A DNA stretch of 64,000 bases from Clostridiaceae bacterium (GTDB taxonomy: Bacteria; Bacillota; Clostridia; Saccharofermentanales; DTU023), in NCBI GenBank assembly GCA_012838795.1, contig DUOO01000020.1, positions 1-64,000 on the forward strand, in the 5' to 3' direction. Made by a program: the position numbers and the translations under genes. Shown one piece after another: positions 17,661-26,812 of the stretch. Within the stretch, counting starts at the first letter, position 1; each line of letters opens with the position of its first letter. A model generated the notes under the pieces. That model was not told the DNA's origin, made no database searches, and worked only from the letters and a program-made list of their open reading frames with translations.

Positions 17661-19295
17661 TTACATCGATTCATTTGCCAACTTGGCATCAAGATCGGCG
17701 GACAATTTCCTGAATTTCTCCATGCTTTCCGCTTCATCAATTCGCGGGAACAAAACATCAATTTTTTCAGTTTTAATTCCGCGCGGATATTGTGCGGCTT
17801 TTCCTGCCATATCCCAAGTAATATTGCAATCATTACCATATTGTAAACCACACCCTAAACCTGCAAACATTTTATCTGCAGTTTGCGGCATGAAAGGTGC
17901 AATCATGATCGCAACACGTTGCAGAGTATCAGCCAAAGTATAAAGAACCTCAGCCAAACGAGCTCGCTTGGTTTCATCTTTTGCCAGAACCCAAGGCATT
18001 GTTTGATCAATATACTTATTACAACGTCCAATCAGCTCCCAAATCGCAGTTAAGGCATCGGATAAAAACAATTTGGAAAAACTATCAGCAACATTTTTGT
18101 GTACCCGGTCTGCCAAGTCTCTGATTTCCTGATCCAGCGGATCAGCTTCACCTGTTTCGGGCAAACCTTCAGGAAAATATTTAAGAATCATGCTTATTGT
18201 TCGTGACAATAAATTACCCAGATCGTTCGCCAAGTCACTGTTGATTCTTAAGATCAAAGCTTCATTGGAAAAATTACCGTCAGCACCGAAAGTAATTTCG
18301 CGTAATAAGAAATAACGAATTGCATCAACTCCGTATAATTCACTTAACACAACCGGATCAACAATATAACGTTCCTCACTGTCGCTTAATTTTGATTTGG
18401 AAAGCTTGCCGCCCTTCATTAAAAGCCACCCATGTCCAAAAACTTGTTTCGGAAGTTCGACACCTAATGCCAACAAAATAATCGGCCAAATAATTGTATG
18501 AAATCTGACAATATCTTTGCCGACCAAATGAATATCCGCCGGCCAGAATTTATTCATGTTATCCGGATTATCCGGATAACCCATTGCGGTAATGTAATTA
18601 CATACCGCATCAAACCAGACATAAATTACATGTTTATCATTAAACGGAACAGGTACACCCCAATCAAAAGATGTTCTTGAGACAGCAAGATCCTCAAGGC
18701 CCGGCTTCAAGAAGTTATTGACCATTTCTTTTGCTCTGGTTGCCGGTTGGATAAAATCAGGATGTGATTCGATATGGGCCAAGAGTTGATCTTGATATTT
18801 TGACATTTTAAAGAAATATGATTCTTCTTTCATCTTATGAACTTCACGCCCGCAATCCGGACATTTACCTTCAACTAATTGAGAATCAGTCCAAAAAGAT
18901 TCACAAGGTGTACAATAATTACCTTCATATTCATCTAAATATATATCGCCCTGTTCATATAATTGGGTGAAGATTTTTTGTACAGCTTTAACATGATGTT
19001 CATCTGTTGTGCGGATGAACTCATCATATGAAATATTCAAGAGTTTCCATAAGTCTTTTATTCCTACAACCATCCGGTCTACATATTCTTGGGGTTTAAG
19101 ACCATTATCCTCAGCAGCTTGCTGCAATTTTTGACCGTGTTCATCGGTTCCGGTCAAAAACATCACTTCTGAGCCGCACAGCCTGTGATAACGGGCAATG
19201 GCATCAGCAGCTACCGTAGTATACGAGTTGCCGATAGTCAGACGTCCACTCGGATAATAAATGGGTGTAGTAATATAAAATGTTTGTTTAGTCAC
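17661..19295 (-). CDS. metG: Methionyl-tRNA synthetase, short form with altered signature motifs
   Basis: MetRS charges tRNA-Met. The 544-aa product aligns throughout with Bacillus-type MetRS: TGTDEHGQK, IYLDEYEG, a four-Cys zinc knuckle (CTPC...CPDC at about 133-150), DVHLVGK-like DIHLVGKDIVRFHTI, and the anticodon-binding helices. The HIGH motif reads TIGN (LTIGNSYTT) and KMSKS reads KLSKS followed by a four-to-five-residue insertion. The C-terminal tRNA-binding domain found in longer (about 640 aa) forms is missing. Translation starts at GTG with AGGAGG five bases upstream. It heads metG-tatD. Confidence 0.95.
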   Translation of the reverse strand: MTKQTFYITTPIYYPSGRLTIGNSYTTVAADAIARYHRLCGSEVMFLTGTDEHGQKLQQAAEDNGLKPQEYVDRMVVGIKDLWKLLNISYDEFIRTTDEHHVKAVQKIFTQLYEQGDIYLDEYEGNYCTPCESFWTDSQLVEGKCPDCGREVHKMKEESYFFKMSKYQDQLLAHIESHPDFIQPATRAKEMVNNFLKPGLEDLAVSRTSFDWGVPVPFNDKHVIYVWFDAVCNYITAMGYPDNPDNMNKFWPADIHLVGKDIVRFHTIIWPIILLALGVELPKQVFGHGWLLMKGGKLSKSKLSDSEERYIVDPVVLSELYGVDAIRYFLLREITFGADGNFSNEALILRINSDLANDLGNLLSRTISMILKYFPEGLPETGEADPLDQEIRDLADRVHKNVADSFSKLFLSDALTAIWELIGRCNKYIDQTMPWVLAKDETKRARLAEVLYTLADTLQRVAIMIAPFMPQTADKMFAGLGCGLQYGNDCNITWDMAGKAAQYPRGIKTEKIDVLFPRIDEAESMEKFRKLSADLDAKLANESM

Positions 19296-19405
19296 AATGA
19301 CCTCCTCATTAGTAAGCTTTATTCACAGCGAATAGGAACAAATGTTGATAAATAAGAGTTGTCATTCGAGCTCCTCTTCATATCAGCTTCAATCACAATA
19401 CTATA

Positions 19406-20269
19406 TTATATGATATTTTCAGCCTTTCCTGCAATTAACAACATTTCACGTAAAACTTTACAGGCTGCTGCAGAAGAAATTCCGGTAAGATCTTCAGGAG
19501 GGCATAATTCAACAATATCAAAACCGACAATATTCAAGTTCTTTAAGTGTAGAAGATTCCGGAGCAATTCCTTAAAAGTTATTCCACCCGGTTCAGGAGT
19601 TCCGGTTCCCGGGAAAAATGCAGGATCTAAAACATCAAGATCAATGGTCACATAAACCGGCTTGTCACCAATTGTACTTTTCAATTCTTGCATTTGATCC
19701 AAATCAAAAGCATAAAAGTTCAAATTTGCCGCAGCAAATTCAAATTCTTCACGCAATCCGGATCGGACTCCGAAAGAATGAATCGCTTTTGGCTCTAAAA
19801 GATTACAACAATGGCGAATTACTGTAGCATGTGACAATTTTTCTCCCAGATATTCTTCTCGCAAATCAGTATGGGCATCAAGATGAATTAAATTCAAATC
19901 AGGAAATACTTCACAGACAGCCTTAACGGCACCCAATGTCAGTAAATGTTCGCCACCAAGCATTACCGGTATTTTGTCAGCATCCAATATATTTCTTGTT
20001 TGAATATAAATATCCTCTAAAACTCTCCTGGCATTGCCGAAAGCTAATTCTAAATCTCCTATATCTGCTACTTTCAACTCTGAAAGATCAACTTCTTGAT
20101 AAGGACTGTATGTTTCCAAATTAATTGAGTCCAGCCGCATCACAGCAGGGGCAAAGCGTGTTCCGGGTCTGTTCGAAGTTGTACTGTCAAAAGGTGCACC
20201 GAATATTACAATTTCAGCTTGTTCCATACTATACGCATATCCGAAAAATGTTGCATGATTCGTTAACAT
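19406..20269 (-). CDS. speB: Agmatinase (ureohydrolase family)
   Basis: Agmatinase hydrolyses agmatine to putrescine and urea with two Mn2+ ions. The 287-aa product has the ureohydrolase metal motifs GGEHLLTLG, DAHTDLR and DLDVLDPAFFPGTGTPEPGG. The product also has GAPFDSTTSNRPGTRFAP near the start, typical of agmatinases. Neighbouring arginine decarboxylase and spermidine synthase genes fit agmatinase better than arginase. It is the last gene of the polyamine operon, 63 bp after speE; its ATG has GGAGAG upstream. Confidence 0.94.
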   Translation of the reverse strand: MLTNHATFFGYAYSMEQAEIVIFGAPFDSTTSNRPGTRFAPAVMRLDSINLETYSPYQEVDLSELKVADIGDLELAFGNARRVLEDIYIQTRNILDADKIPVMLGGEHLLTLGAVKAVCEVFPDLNLIHLDAHTDLREEYLGEKLSHATVIRHCCNLLEPKAIHSFGVRSGLREEFEFAAANLNFYAFDLDQMQELKSTIGDKPVYVTIDLDVLDPAFFPGTGTPEPGGITFKELLRNLLHLKNLNIVGFDIVELCPPEDLTGISSAAACKVLREMLLIAGKAENII

Positions 20270-20332
20270 ATTCTCTCCGTTAATTATTGTATTTTAGTTT
20301 CTTGTTAATTGATCAACTCTTTATCAATAAGG

Positions 20333-21196
20333 TTATCTGCGCTTGATATTTTGTTTTTTGCCAATTAATTCCAGCACATAATTAGGCAAAGCAAAACTCC
20401 CGCAATGTAAAGCTAAATTATAATAATATGTATCAAGACCCAGCTTCGACCATCTCTCAGCTTGTAAATTATCCAGTGGATCATATTCTTTTGAAAGAAA
20501 ACCGAATAACCAATGACCTGACGGGTAAGTCGGAATATGTGCCTGGAATAATTTATCAATCGGAAAAATCTTGCTGGTTTTTTCAAATGTTGATTTAACT
20601 TCTCGAGCATCTGATCTGTAATAAGGACTTTCATGTTGATTTACTAACAAACCGTCCGCACGCAAAATTTCGAAACAATTTCCGTAAAATTCTCGAGTAA
20701 ATAAGCTTTCTCCCGGTCCAAACGGATCAGTTGAATCTACAATTATTAAATCATATTTTTTCTTAGTTGTTCTGACGTATTTCAAACCGTCAGCAATCAC
20801 CAACGTAAAACGCGAATCCAGAAAGTCTCCCGCTATTTCGGGCAAAAAACGTTGTGCTACTTCCGGAACCACCGAGTCTATTTCGACCATATCGATACTT
20901 TTGATACCGGGATAACGTTGTAATTCTCGTAATGCACCGCCGTCACCGCCACCGATAATTAACACATCTTCCGCATCCATATGAACAGCCATTGCTACAT
21001 GAACAATCATCTCATGATAGATTTTTTCGTCTTTTTCGGTCAGCATAATTCGTTCATCCATGACGAGTACTCTGCCGAAATCTTTAGTCTGATAAATATC
21101 AATTTGTTGAAAATCACTTTCGGTTGAGTATAGCTGTTTTACTTTAAACGCAAAATAGACATCCTTTGTATGATTTTCGGTAAACCACATAGTCAT
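20333..21196 (-). CDS. speE: Spermidine synthase
   Basis: This enzyme transfers aminopropyl from decarboxylated S-adenosylmethionine to putrescine. The 287-aa product has the SpeE motifs LTEKDEKIYHEM, IIGGGDGGALREL, VEIDSVVPEV and DSTDPFGPGESLF; the acidic residues binding putrescine are in place. The start ATG follows GGGAGG. It lies between the decarboxylase (30 bp upstream) and speB, so all steps from arginine to spermidine are encoded together. Confidence 0.96.
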   Translation of the reverse strand: MTMWFTENHTKDVYFAFKVKQLYSTESDFQQIDIYQTKDFGRVLVMDERIMLTEKDEKIYHEMIVHVAMAVHMDAEDVLIIGGGDGGALRELQRYPGIKSIDMVEIDSVVPEVAQRFLPEIAGDFLDSRFTLVIADGLKYVRTTKKKYDLIIVDSTDPFGPGESLFTREFYGNCFEILRADGLLVNQHESPYYRSDAREVKSTFEKTSKIFPIDKLFQAHIPTYPSGHWLFGFLSKEYDPLDNLQAERWSKLGLDTYYYNLALHCGSFALPNYVLELIGKKQNIKRR

Positions 21197-21225
21197 AAAA
21201 TCCTCCCTGAAATCTCAGGCTGCAG

Positions 21226-22689
21226 TTAATCAATTACGTTGAGCTTTTCTGTTGCAAGATCTTCGGCACCTGTCATTGAGCTGCCTTTTTCTTTAGCATA
21301 ATCAATATATTCGAGTACTTCCGCAGTTATCTCTTCACCCGGTGCTAAAATCGGAATTCCGGGCGGATAGCACATAACAAACTCAGTACAAACTTTGCCG
21401 ATAGTCTGATCTAAAGGAATTTGTTTCGACTTTGCGTAAAAAGCCTCTGCAGGAGACATCACAACCTTCGGCTGATTATATTCATTAACTGCAATTTGAT
21501 CCGCTTTTTTACCATAACGTCTTTTTATATCGGATAATGCACCGAGAAGTCTTTCTATTGCCACCGGTCGATCACCGATCGAGAGAATTGCCAAAACATT
21601 CCCTAAATCACCGAATTCAATTTGAATTTGATATTCATCACGCAAGATATCATAGACTTCAATTCCCGCCAAACCTATATCCCGAGTATGAATCGACAGT
21701 TTGGTCTGATCAAAATCAAAAAATGCATCATGATCAATTTCAGCTTTGCCGAAAGCATAAAAACCGCCTATATTATTGATTTCTTTTCTGGCGTAATTCG
21801 CATATTCCAATACTCTTTGATAAATATTCTCTCCTTGAAGGGCAAGATACTTCCTTGTAATGTCAAGCGATGATAATAAGAGATAAGAGGAACTTGTGGT
21901 CAGCGTTAAATTGATAATCTGTCTCAAATAACCTTGTTCCTCAGCCATCCCCGGTCCGCTCAATAAAATAGAGCTCTGAGTTAATGATCCTCCTGTCTTA
22001 TGGGTACTGATCGCAGCCAGGTCCGCTCCTGCAGCCATCGCGGAAATCGGGCCTTTCCTTTCAAAATAAAAGTGCGTTCCGTGAGCTTCATCTACCAATA
22101 CTTTCATACCGGCTTGATGTGCCAACTCAACAATCGCTTTCAGATTGGGACAAATTCCGTAATATGTCGGATTATTAACCAGGATCGCCTTAGCCTCGGG
22201 ATTTTCCCGAATCGCTTTTTCAATATTTTCGATTGACATTCCCAAAGGAATACCTAATCTTTCATTAACTCCGGGATCGACATAAACCGGTATTGCCCGT
22301 GACAAGATCAAAGCATTTATTGCCGAACGATGCACATTACGCGGCATAATGATTTTCTCACCAGGATTTACCGTAGCTAATACCATGGCTTGAACTGCGG
22401 AAGTAGTTCCGTTAGTCATAAAAAATGCCGAATAAGCCCCGAATGCATCAGCAGCCAATTCCTGAGCTTCTTTAATTACTCCGACCGGATGAATAAGATT
22501 ATCGAGCATTTTCATTGAATTGACATCAACCGACATCGCATATTTGCCTAAAAACTCAGTCAGCTCGGGATTGCCTCTGCCCTGCTTATGCCCCGGCACA
22601 TCAAATGAAACCATTCTCTGCTTGCGATACTCTAACAAAGCATCATACAAAGGTGTTTCTTCTTGATTTAATTTATATTCTCTGATCAT
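21226..22689 (-). CDS. speA: Arginine (Orn/Lys/Arg) decarboxylase, small PLP form
   Basis: This is a PLP-dependent amino-acid decarboxylase of the major domain family related to B. subtilis SpeA (about 490 aa). The 487-aa product has VPGHKQGRG near the start, FMTNGTTSAVQAM, DEAHGTHF and the PLP lysine in STHKTGGSLTQSS (Lys231). The family covers ornithine, lysine and arginine; linkage to agmatinase argues for arginine. It lies between speD and speE. Confidence 0.92.
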   Translation of the reverse strand: MIREYKLNQEETPLYDALLEYRKQRMVSFDVPGHKQGRGNPELTEFLGKYAMSVDVNSMKMLDNLIHPVGVIKEAQELAADAFGAYSAFFMTNGTTSAVQAMVLATVNPGEKIIMPRNVHRSAINALILSRAIPVYVDPGVNERLGIPLGMSIENIEKAIRENPEAKAILVNNPTYYGICPNLKAIVELAHQAGMKVLVDEAHGTHFYFERKGPISAMAAGADLAAISTHKTGGSLTQSSILLSGPGMAEEQGYLRQIINLTLTTSSSYLLLSSLDITRKYLALQGENIYQRVLEYANYARKEINNIGGFYAFGKAEIDHDAFFDFDQTKLSIHTRDIGLAGIEVYDILRDEYQIQIEFGDLGNVLAILSIGDRPVAIERLLGALSDIKRRYGKKADQIAVNEYNQPKVVMSPAEAFYAKSKQIPLDQTIGKVCTEFVMCYPPGIPILAPGEEITAEVLEYIDYAKEKGSSMTGAEDLATEKLNVID

Positions 22690-22758
22690 TAATATTCATT
22701 CCACTATAACTTTATAAATTCAAACTGCATTCAGCCGCTTGGCACCAAGTTAAAAAAT

Positions 22759-23559
22759 CTAACCGTAGATGTTCATTCCACTATAGATTTCAATCATTTC
22801 CTTTAGCAAAGACTTATATATCGATTCTTTTTTTGTTGCGGATAAATTTTCATAATTTTTATTAAATAAATAATGCGGTAAATCGATGTCTTTAATTTTC
22901 ATCTTAGTATGAAATATATTCGCCTGATATACATTAATATCGGTAGCATCATAAGCTTCCAAAGTCTGATCGCTGATATAATCTTGAATTGAGGTAATAC
23001 TGTGATCTATAAAAATTTTCTGACCGTCTTTATCACGCGTAAAACCTCTGACTCGATAATCTAAAGTCATAATATCAGATTCAAATTGCGAAATTAAAAA
23101 ATCTAAAGTATTAAGCGGCGATACTTTACCGCAAGTTGCAACATCAATATCCACTCTGAAAGTAGAGACATTTTTGTTCGGATGACTTTCAGGAAAAGTA
23201 TGTACCGTCAGATGACTTTTATCTAAATGAGCATGAATTAAATTTTGACCGTCAACAAATCCCAAATTATTCGAACTGTCAATCAAATCATGATCCAATT
23301 TATCATCTGCAATCAAAACATTCACAGATGCACCTAAAGGATCATAATCCTGCTTTGAAATATTCAAAACATGGGCTCCGATCATTTCAGTTACTTTTAA
23401 CAAGATTGAAGTCAGGCGTTCGGAATTATATTGTTCATCTATATAAGCTGTATAATCCTCTTTTTCCTGTTTGGTAGCGGCATAACATACATCATAAATA
23501 TTAAAGCTCAGGCTTTTTGTAAGATTATTAAAACCATACAACGTAATTTTTTCGCTCAA
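22759..23559 (-). CDS. speD: S-adenosylmethionine decarboxylase proenzyme, E. coli-like class
   Basis: SpeD makes decarboxylated SAM, the aminopropyl donor for spermidine, using a pyruvoyl group formed by self-cleavage. The sequence follows the long E. coli-type class rather than the short Bacillus/Thermotoga type: LYGFNNLTKSLSFNIYDVCY at the start, then LDKSHLTVHTFPESHP with the self-cleavage Ser (residue 115), and VDIDVATCGKVSPL. I place the start at TTG 23559, eight bases after a GGGGG site; this aligns the N-terminus with E. coli SpeD. A TTG 15 bp upstream would put the ribosome site inside the gene. It is followed by speA. Confidence 0.93.
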   Translation of the reverse strand: MSEKITLYGFNNLTKSLSFNIYDVCYAATKQEKEDYTAYIDEQYNSERLTSILLKVTEMIGAHVLNISKQDYDPLGASVNVLIADDKLDHDLIDSSNNLGFVDGQNLIHAHLDKSHLTVHTFPESHPNKNVSTFRVDIDVATCGKVSPLNTLDFLISQFESDIMTLDYRVRGFTRDKDGQKIFIDHSITSIQDYISDQTLEAYDATDINVYQANIFHTKMKIKDIDLPHYLFNKNYENLSATKKESIYKSLLKEMIEIYSGMNIYG

Positions 23560-23604
23560 TAATTTTACCCCCAACTAAATTTATGTAATAGTTTATCACC
23601 TTTA

Positions 23605-24387
23605 TTATGTTTCTTGAACATATCTCGATTGTCGTTTCAACTCCATAATCGGATCCATCACAAAATCTCTTTCCCGAAAATATGGATGTGGAATTATTAA
23701 ATCGGGATGATTGATTTCCAAATCACCGAAAAAGATAATATCAATATCAATCAAACGCGGTCCCCATTTTTCAATTCGGTTTCTGCCCATTTTATTCTCA
23801 ATATTCTGGCAAGCTCCTAATAGTTCAAACGGTGAGCCTTCGTAAATAAATTCCGTCGCGGCATTGACGAAATCCGGCTGATCTGTTTTGCCCCATGGTT
23901 TTGTCGCTATATAACTTGAACATCTGAAATGACTGATTCCCGGAATTTGCTGTAAAAACTCCACCGCATCATCCAGTTGTTTAACCGGATCATTCAAATT
24001 ACTGCCTAAACTTAAATAAACCAGATTATAACGTTTTCTTTGCTGTCTGACTGCCATATAAGCAAAATCTCCTTCAATCGGAGCTTGCGGCTTCTTCAAC
24101 GTCAGATCCACACTCAGAATTCTTGAATCGAATTCTAAAATTTCTTTAATAATTTCCGCACAGGCAAATTCCAGCAAGTCAACTTTTGATTTGCTAAAAT
24201 AATTTTTCAATAATTGAAAAATTTCTCCATAATTAATTGTTTTTTCCAGATCATCCTGCTCTGCAGCTTCTATATAGCCCAAATCCAGAATCAGATCAAC
24301 AATGAATAATTGACCTTGTTCTTTTTCAAAATCAAATACACCGATATGCGATTTAAATTGAAGATCTTTGAGAATAATTTGGTGCAT
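23605..24387 (-). CDS. folK: Fused dihydroneopterin aldolase / HPPK (FolB-FolK)
   Basis: This bifunctional folate-synthesis enzyme makes 6-hydroxymethyl-dihydropterin and pyrophosphorylates it. In the 260-aa product, FolB occupies residues 1-118 (GQLFIVDLILDL, TINYGEI, LKKPQAPI) and FolK about 125-255 (YLSLGSNLNDP, TKPWGKTDQPDFVNA, GPRLIDIDIIFFG). Fusions of these two are known in several bacteria. No folE or folP is in the window. Its ATG is 4 bp after the kinase-like gene, whose end contains its GGAGGTG site, so the two are tightly coupled; speD follows 45 bp later. Confidence 0.93.
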   Translation of the reverse strand: MHQIILKDLQFKSHIGVFDFEKEQGQLFIVDLILDLGYIEAAEQDDLEKTINYGEIFQLLKNYFSKSKVDLLEFACAEIIKEILEFDSRILSVDLTLKKPQAPIEGDFAYMAVRQQRKRYNLVYLSLGSNLNDPVKQLDDAVEFLQQIPGISHFRCSSYIATKPWGKTDQPDFVNAATEFIYEGSPFELLGACQNIENKMGRNRIEKWGPRLIDIDIIFFGDLEINHPDLIIPHPYFRERDFVMDPIMELKRQSRYVQET

Positions 24388-24391
24388 AAAT

Positions 24392-25726
24392 TCACCTCCA
24401 AAATTTGTGTTTTAACCCTGAAACTTGATTACTCAATTTCGAATTTGTTGCAAATTTTCCTGATTTATATTCTTGAATTTGTCGGGCAGCAAAGGTTCCA
24501 TTCATCGTAAATCCACATAAATTCAGATATTCATTCGAGATATATAAATCGTTAATAACGTACTTTTTAACTATATGAGAAGCTAAATTCTTAGTCAATA
24601 GATTCAGGCTATGTAATTCCCCGGAAAATTTATTAATTTCTTGTAATATTTCTGATCCGACAGAAGCAGCATGATCACAACCAAAATATGCTAAATGCAA
24701 ATCAACTAAAACAGGCAGAACATGGCACTTACAGAGTATAATTGTTTTTATGCCGGAGAGAATTACCAATTCTTGTTTTTCAGAATTATGACATTCAAAA
24801 ACTCTCTGTTCTTTATATCCGCAAATCAAATTATTTGACGGTTTTAACAGAGTCATCTGCATATGCTTTTGTACAGTTTGTAATGTATCCGCCCGAAGCG
24901 TGCTTTGCAGTGTAGAATATGAATGATTTTGCACTGTTTCTTCTTCGATGTTTGCTTTATCGTTTGTGTTATGTGACGTCTTTTCCGACAATTCTTTATT
25001 CAGTTGTTTTTCAGTATTTTTCAAATTATCATTTGAGCATTTTGATTTTATCCGAATACCTTCACCTCTTAAACCGGATTCTATCCTTAACTTAATTTGC
25101 AGATCCAGTTTGCGTAATAATTTATTCCTATTTCGAGCATTAAGATTCTCAATCGGTGTTTTACTCAATAAGCTGAGCCAAATCAAAGCTAAGGCATATT
25201 CATGGTGCAGCCGGGTAAATTGTCCCGTTCTGCATTCTGCAGAGCAATAAATCGGAGAAAGACCCAGCTGATTAAAACCGGTGTATGATACTTGATTAAT
25301 CTTATTCACAACAACATGCTCAAAGTCTATTAAGCTGACCCGTCCGTCTGAATCGATAATTATATGTTGGGGTTTCATATCAAGAAAAAACCAATGCATT
25401 CCCGTAATCACATGTAATCGATCAATTAAAGCCAGCACAGCAAAAATTGCTTGATTTATTTGTTCATTAGACAAATTCGCTTCAGTTATATGTTCACCCG
25501 CAAGCCAGGAGAAAATCAGATAGGTTTCTTCCTCATATTCAGTCTCTCCCCAAATATGCGGTATTCCCTGCATCTGAATTTCGTAAAGATAGCGGATTAC
25601 TTGTCGATCGGAAAATTCTTGTTTCGGCTTCAAAACAACTCTGGTACCATCTTGTTCCAAATAGCCATATGCAGAATTACGACCGATTTTTTCAATTGCA
25701 TAAACTTCAAGTTGCGGTAAGTTCAC
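24392..25726 (-). CDS. Divergent Ser/Thr protein kinase-like protein
   Basis: The first 200 residues read as a protein-kinase-like fold: a lysine in a VAIK-like strand (RVVLKPK), a catalytic loop WFFLDMKPQHIIID and a metal-binding DFE (SLIDFEHVV). The usual HRD is FLD and the loop Asn is His, so phosphotransfer is uncertain. Residues about 205-285 are a polar linker. The C-terminal 150 residues carry several Cys and His (CKCHVLP, FGCDHAA) and I do not recognise them. The protein has no membrane segment, unlike PASTA kinases. It is the first gene of the folate/polyamine operon. A regulator or a small-molecule kinase are both possible. Confidence 0.65.
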   Translation of the reverse strand: MNLPQLEVYAIEKIGRNSAYGYLEQDGTRVVLKPKQEFSDRQVIRYLYEIQMQGIPHIWGETEYEEETYLIFSWLAGEHITEANLSNEQINQAIFAVLALIDRLHVITGMHWFFLDMKPQHIIIDSDGRVSLIDFEHVVVNKINQVSYTGFNQLGLSPIYCSAECRTGQFTRLHHEYALALIWLSLLSKTPIENLNARNRNKLLRKLDLQIKLRIESGLRGEGIRIKSKCSNDNLKNTEKQLNKELSEKTSHNTNDKANIEEETVQNHSYSTLQSTLRADTLQTVQKHMQMTLLKPSNNLICGYKEQRVFECHNSEKQELVILSGIKTIILCKCHVLPVLVDLHLAYFGCDHAASVGSEILQEINKFSGELHSLNLLTKNLASHIVKKYVINDLYISNEYLNLCGFTMNGTFAARQIQEYKSGKFATNSKLSNQVSGLKHKFWR

Positions 25727-25928
25727 TTTTTTCTCCTGTTTTTACCTTAATTTTATCTCACCGCTTATCCGGTTTTGATAATGTTTTTGGTAAACAATAA
25801 CAAAAACTGTATTTTCACTATTATTAATTCATTTGTCTTAATAAAGAGAAGCAATCTCAGAACACAATTGTTCAAGTTTACAGCTTATACATCAAATACT
25901 TTAAATTTAACAAAGTTTGTATATCATA

Positions 25929-25956
25929 GGATAGGCTATAAAGGATAGGCTATAAA
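25929..25956 (+). repeat. Tandem 14-bp repeat before the HAD gene
   Basis: Two exact copies of GGATAGGCTATAAA lie side by side, 32-60 bp before the ATG at 25988. Each contains a TATAAA that could serve as a -10 box. The leader is divergent from the kinase-like gene on the other side. Confidence 0.7.
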
Positions 25957-25987
25957 AAAAGATAACCGAGAGGAAATAGCAGATTTT

Positions 25988-26785
25988 ATGAAATGGACTG
26001 AAAGAAAATTCAAACTGATTGCCTGTGATGTTGACGGAACTTTAGTTCCTGAAGGTGAAAACGAGCTTGATCCTCGTTTTTTTGAAATATTCCGTTTAAT
26101 GCAGGAAAAAGGAATCCTATTCAGCTTTGTCTCCGGCAGGCAATATCGTGATTTAACTTCTCTTGCTCCTGACTCAAATCAGGAAATTATTTTTGTTGCC
26201 GCAAACGGCAGTGTAGTTATCGAAAAGGATGAAATAATAACGGAAATTCCGTTAACCAACCCCGATCCGCTACTAATCTGTCACGATATTAATCAATTTG
26301 ATGATACCGATTATTTTGTTTCAACTGTCAATAATTTTTATGCTAATCCACGTGACCAAGAAACTCGGGACTGGATGTCTGAGGTCCCAGGCTCTATATT
26401 TATTGATAAGATCGAAGATCTCGAAAATATTAAAGATTCAATTGTTAAGGTCTCTCTGCAATCCAATCACGAAAACGGAGCTGATGAATATTTACATTGT
26501 TTCAAAGAAAAGTGGGGACATCTTTGCCAAGTCGAAAGATCGGGTTATGGCTGGGTTGATTTCACCAACAGTGACAAAGGTGCTGCTTTAAGCAAATTAT
26601 CCGCTTTGAAAAATTTTGACATGGATGATGTTATGGCTTTCGGTGATAATTCTAATGATCAAACAATGCTGAGACTTGCCGGTTTTTCTGCCGCGATGGC
26701 AGATTCAGCTCCGGAAGTTCAAGCTGATGCCGATATCGTAGTTGAAGATCTTTATCAATATTTATTGGATTATCTGAATAATTAA
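25988..26785 (+). CDS. HAD-superfamily hydrolase, Cof type (subclass IIB)
   Basis: This is probably a cytoplasmic phosphatase acting on a sugar phosphate, nucleotide or cofactor. The 265-aa product has HAD motif I DVDGTL (Asp14 and Asp16), motif II FSFVSGRQ, the motif III lysine near GAALSKL, and motif IV AFGDNSNDQTML. The cap between motifs II and III is of the Cof type. It is a single plus-strand gene between minus-strand operons, and its AGAGG site is well spaced. The substrate cannot be read from sequence. Confidence 0.92.
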   Translation: MKWTERKFKLIACDVDGTLVPEGENELDPRFFEIFRLMQEKGILFSFVSGRQYRDLTSLAPDSNQEIIFVAANGSVVIEKDEIITEIPLTNPDPLLICHDINQFDDTDYFVSTVNNFYANPRDQETRDWMSEVPGSIFIDKIEDLENIKDSIVKVSLQSNHENGADEYLHCFKEKWGHLCQVERSGYGWVDFTNSDKGAALSKLSALKNFDMDDVMAFGDNSNDQTMLRLAGFSAAMADSAPEVQADADIVVEDLYQYLLDYLNN

Positions 26786-26812
26786 GTTTATCAAAAGTAA
26801 CAACGTTACAAC

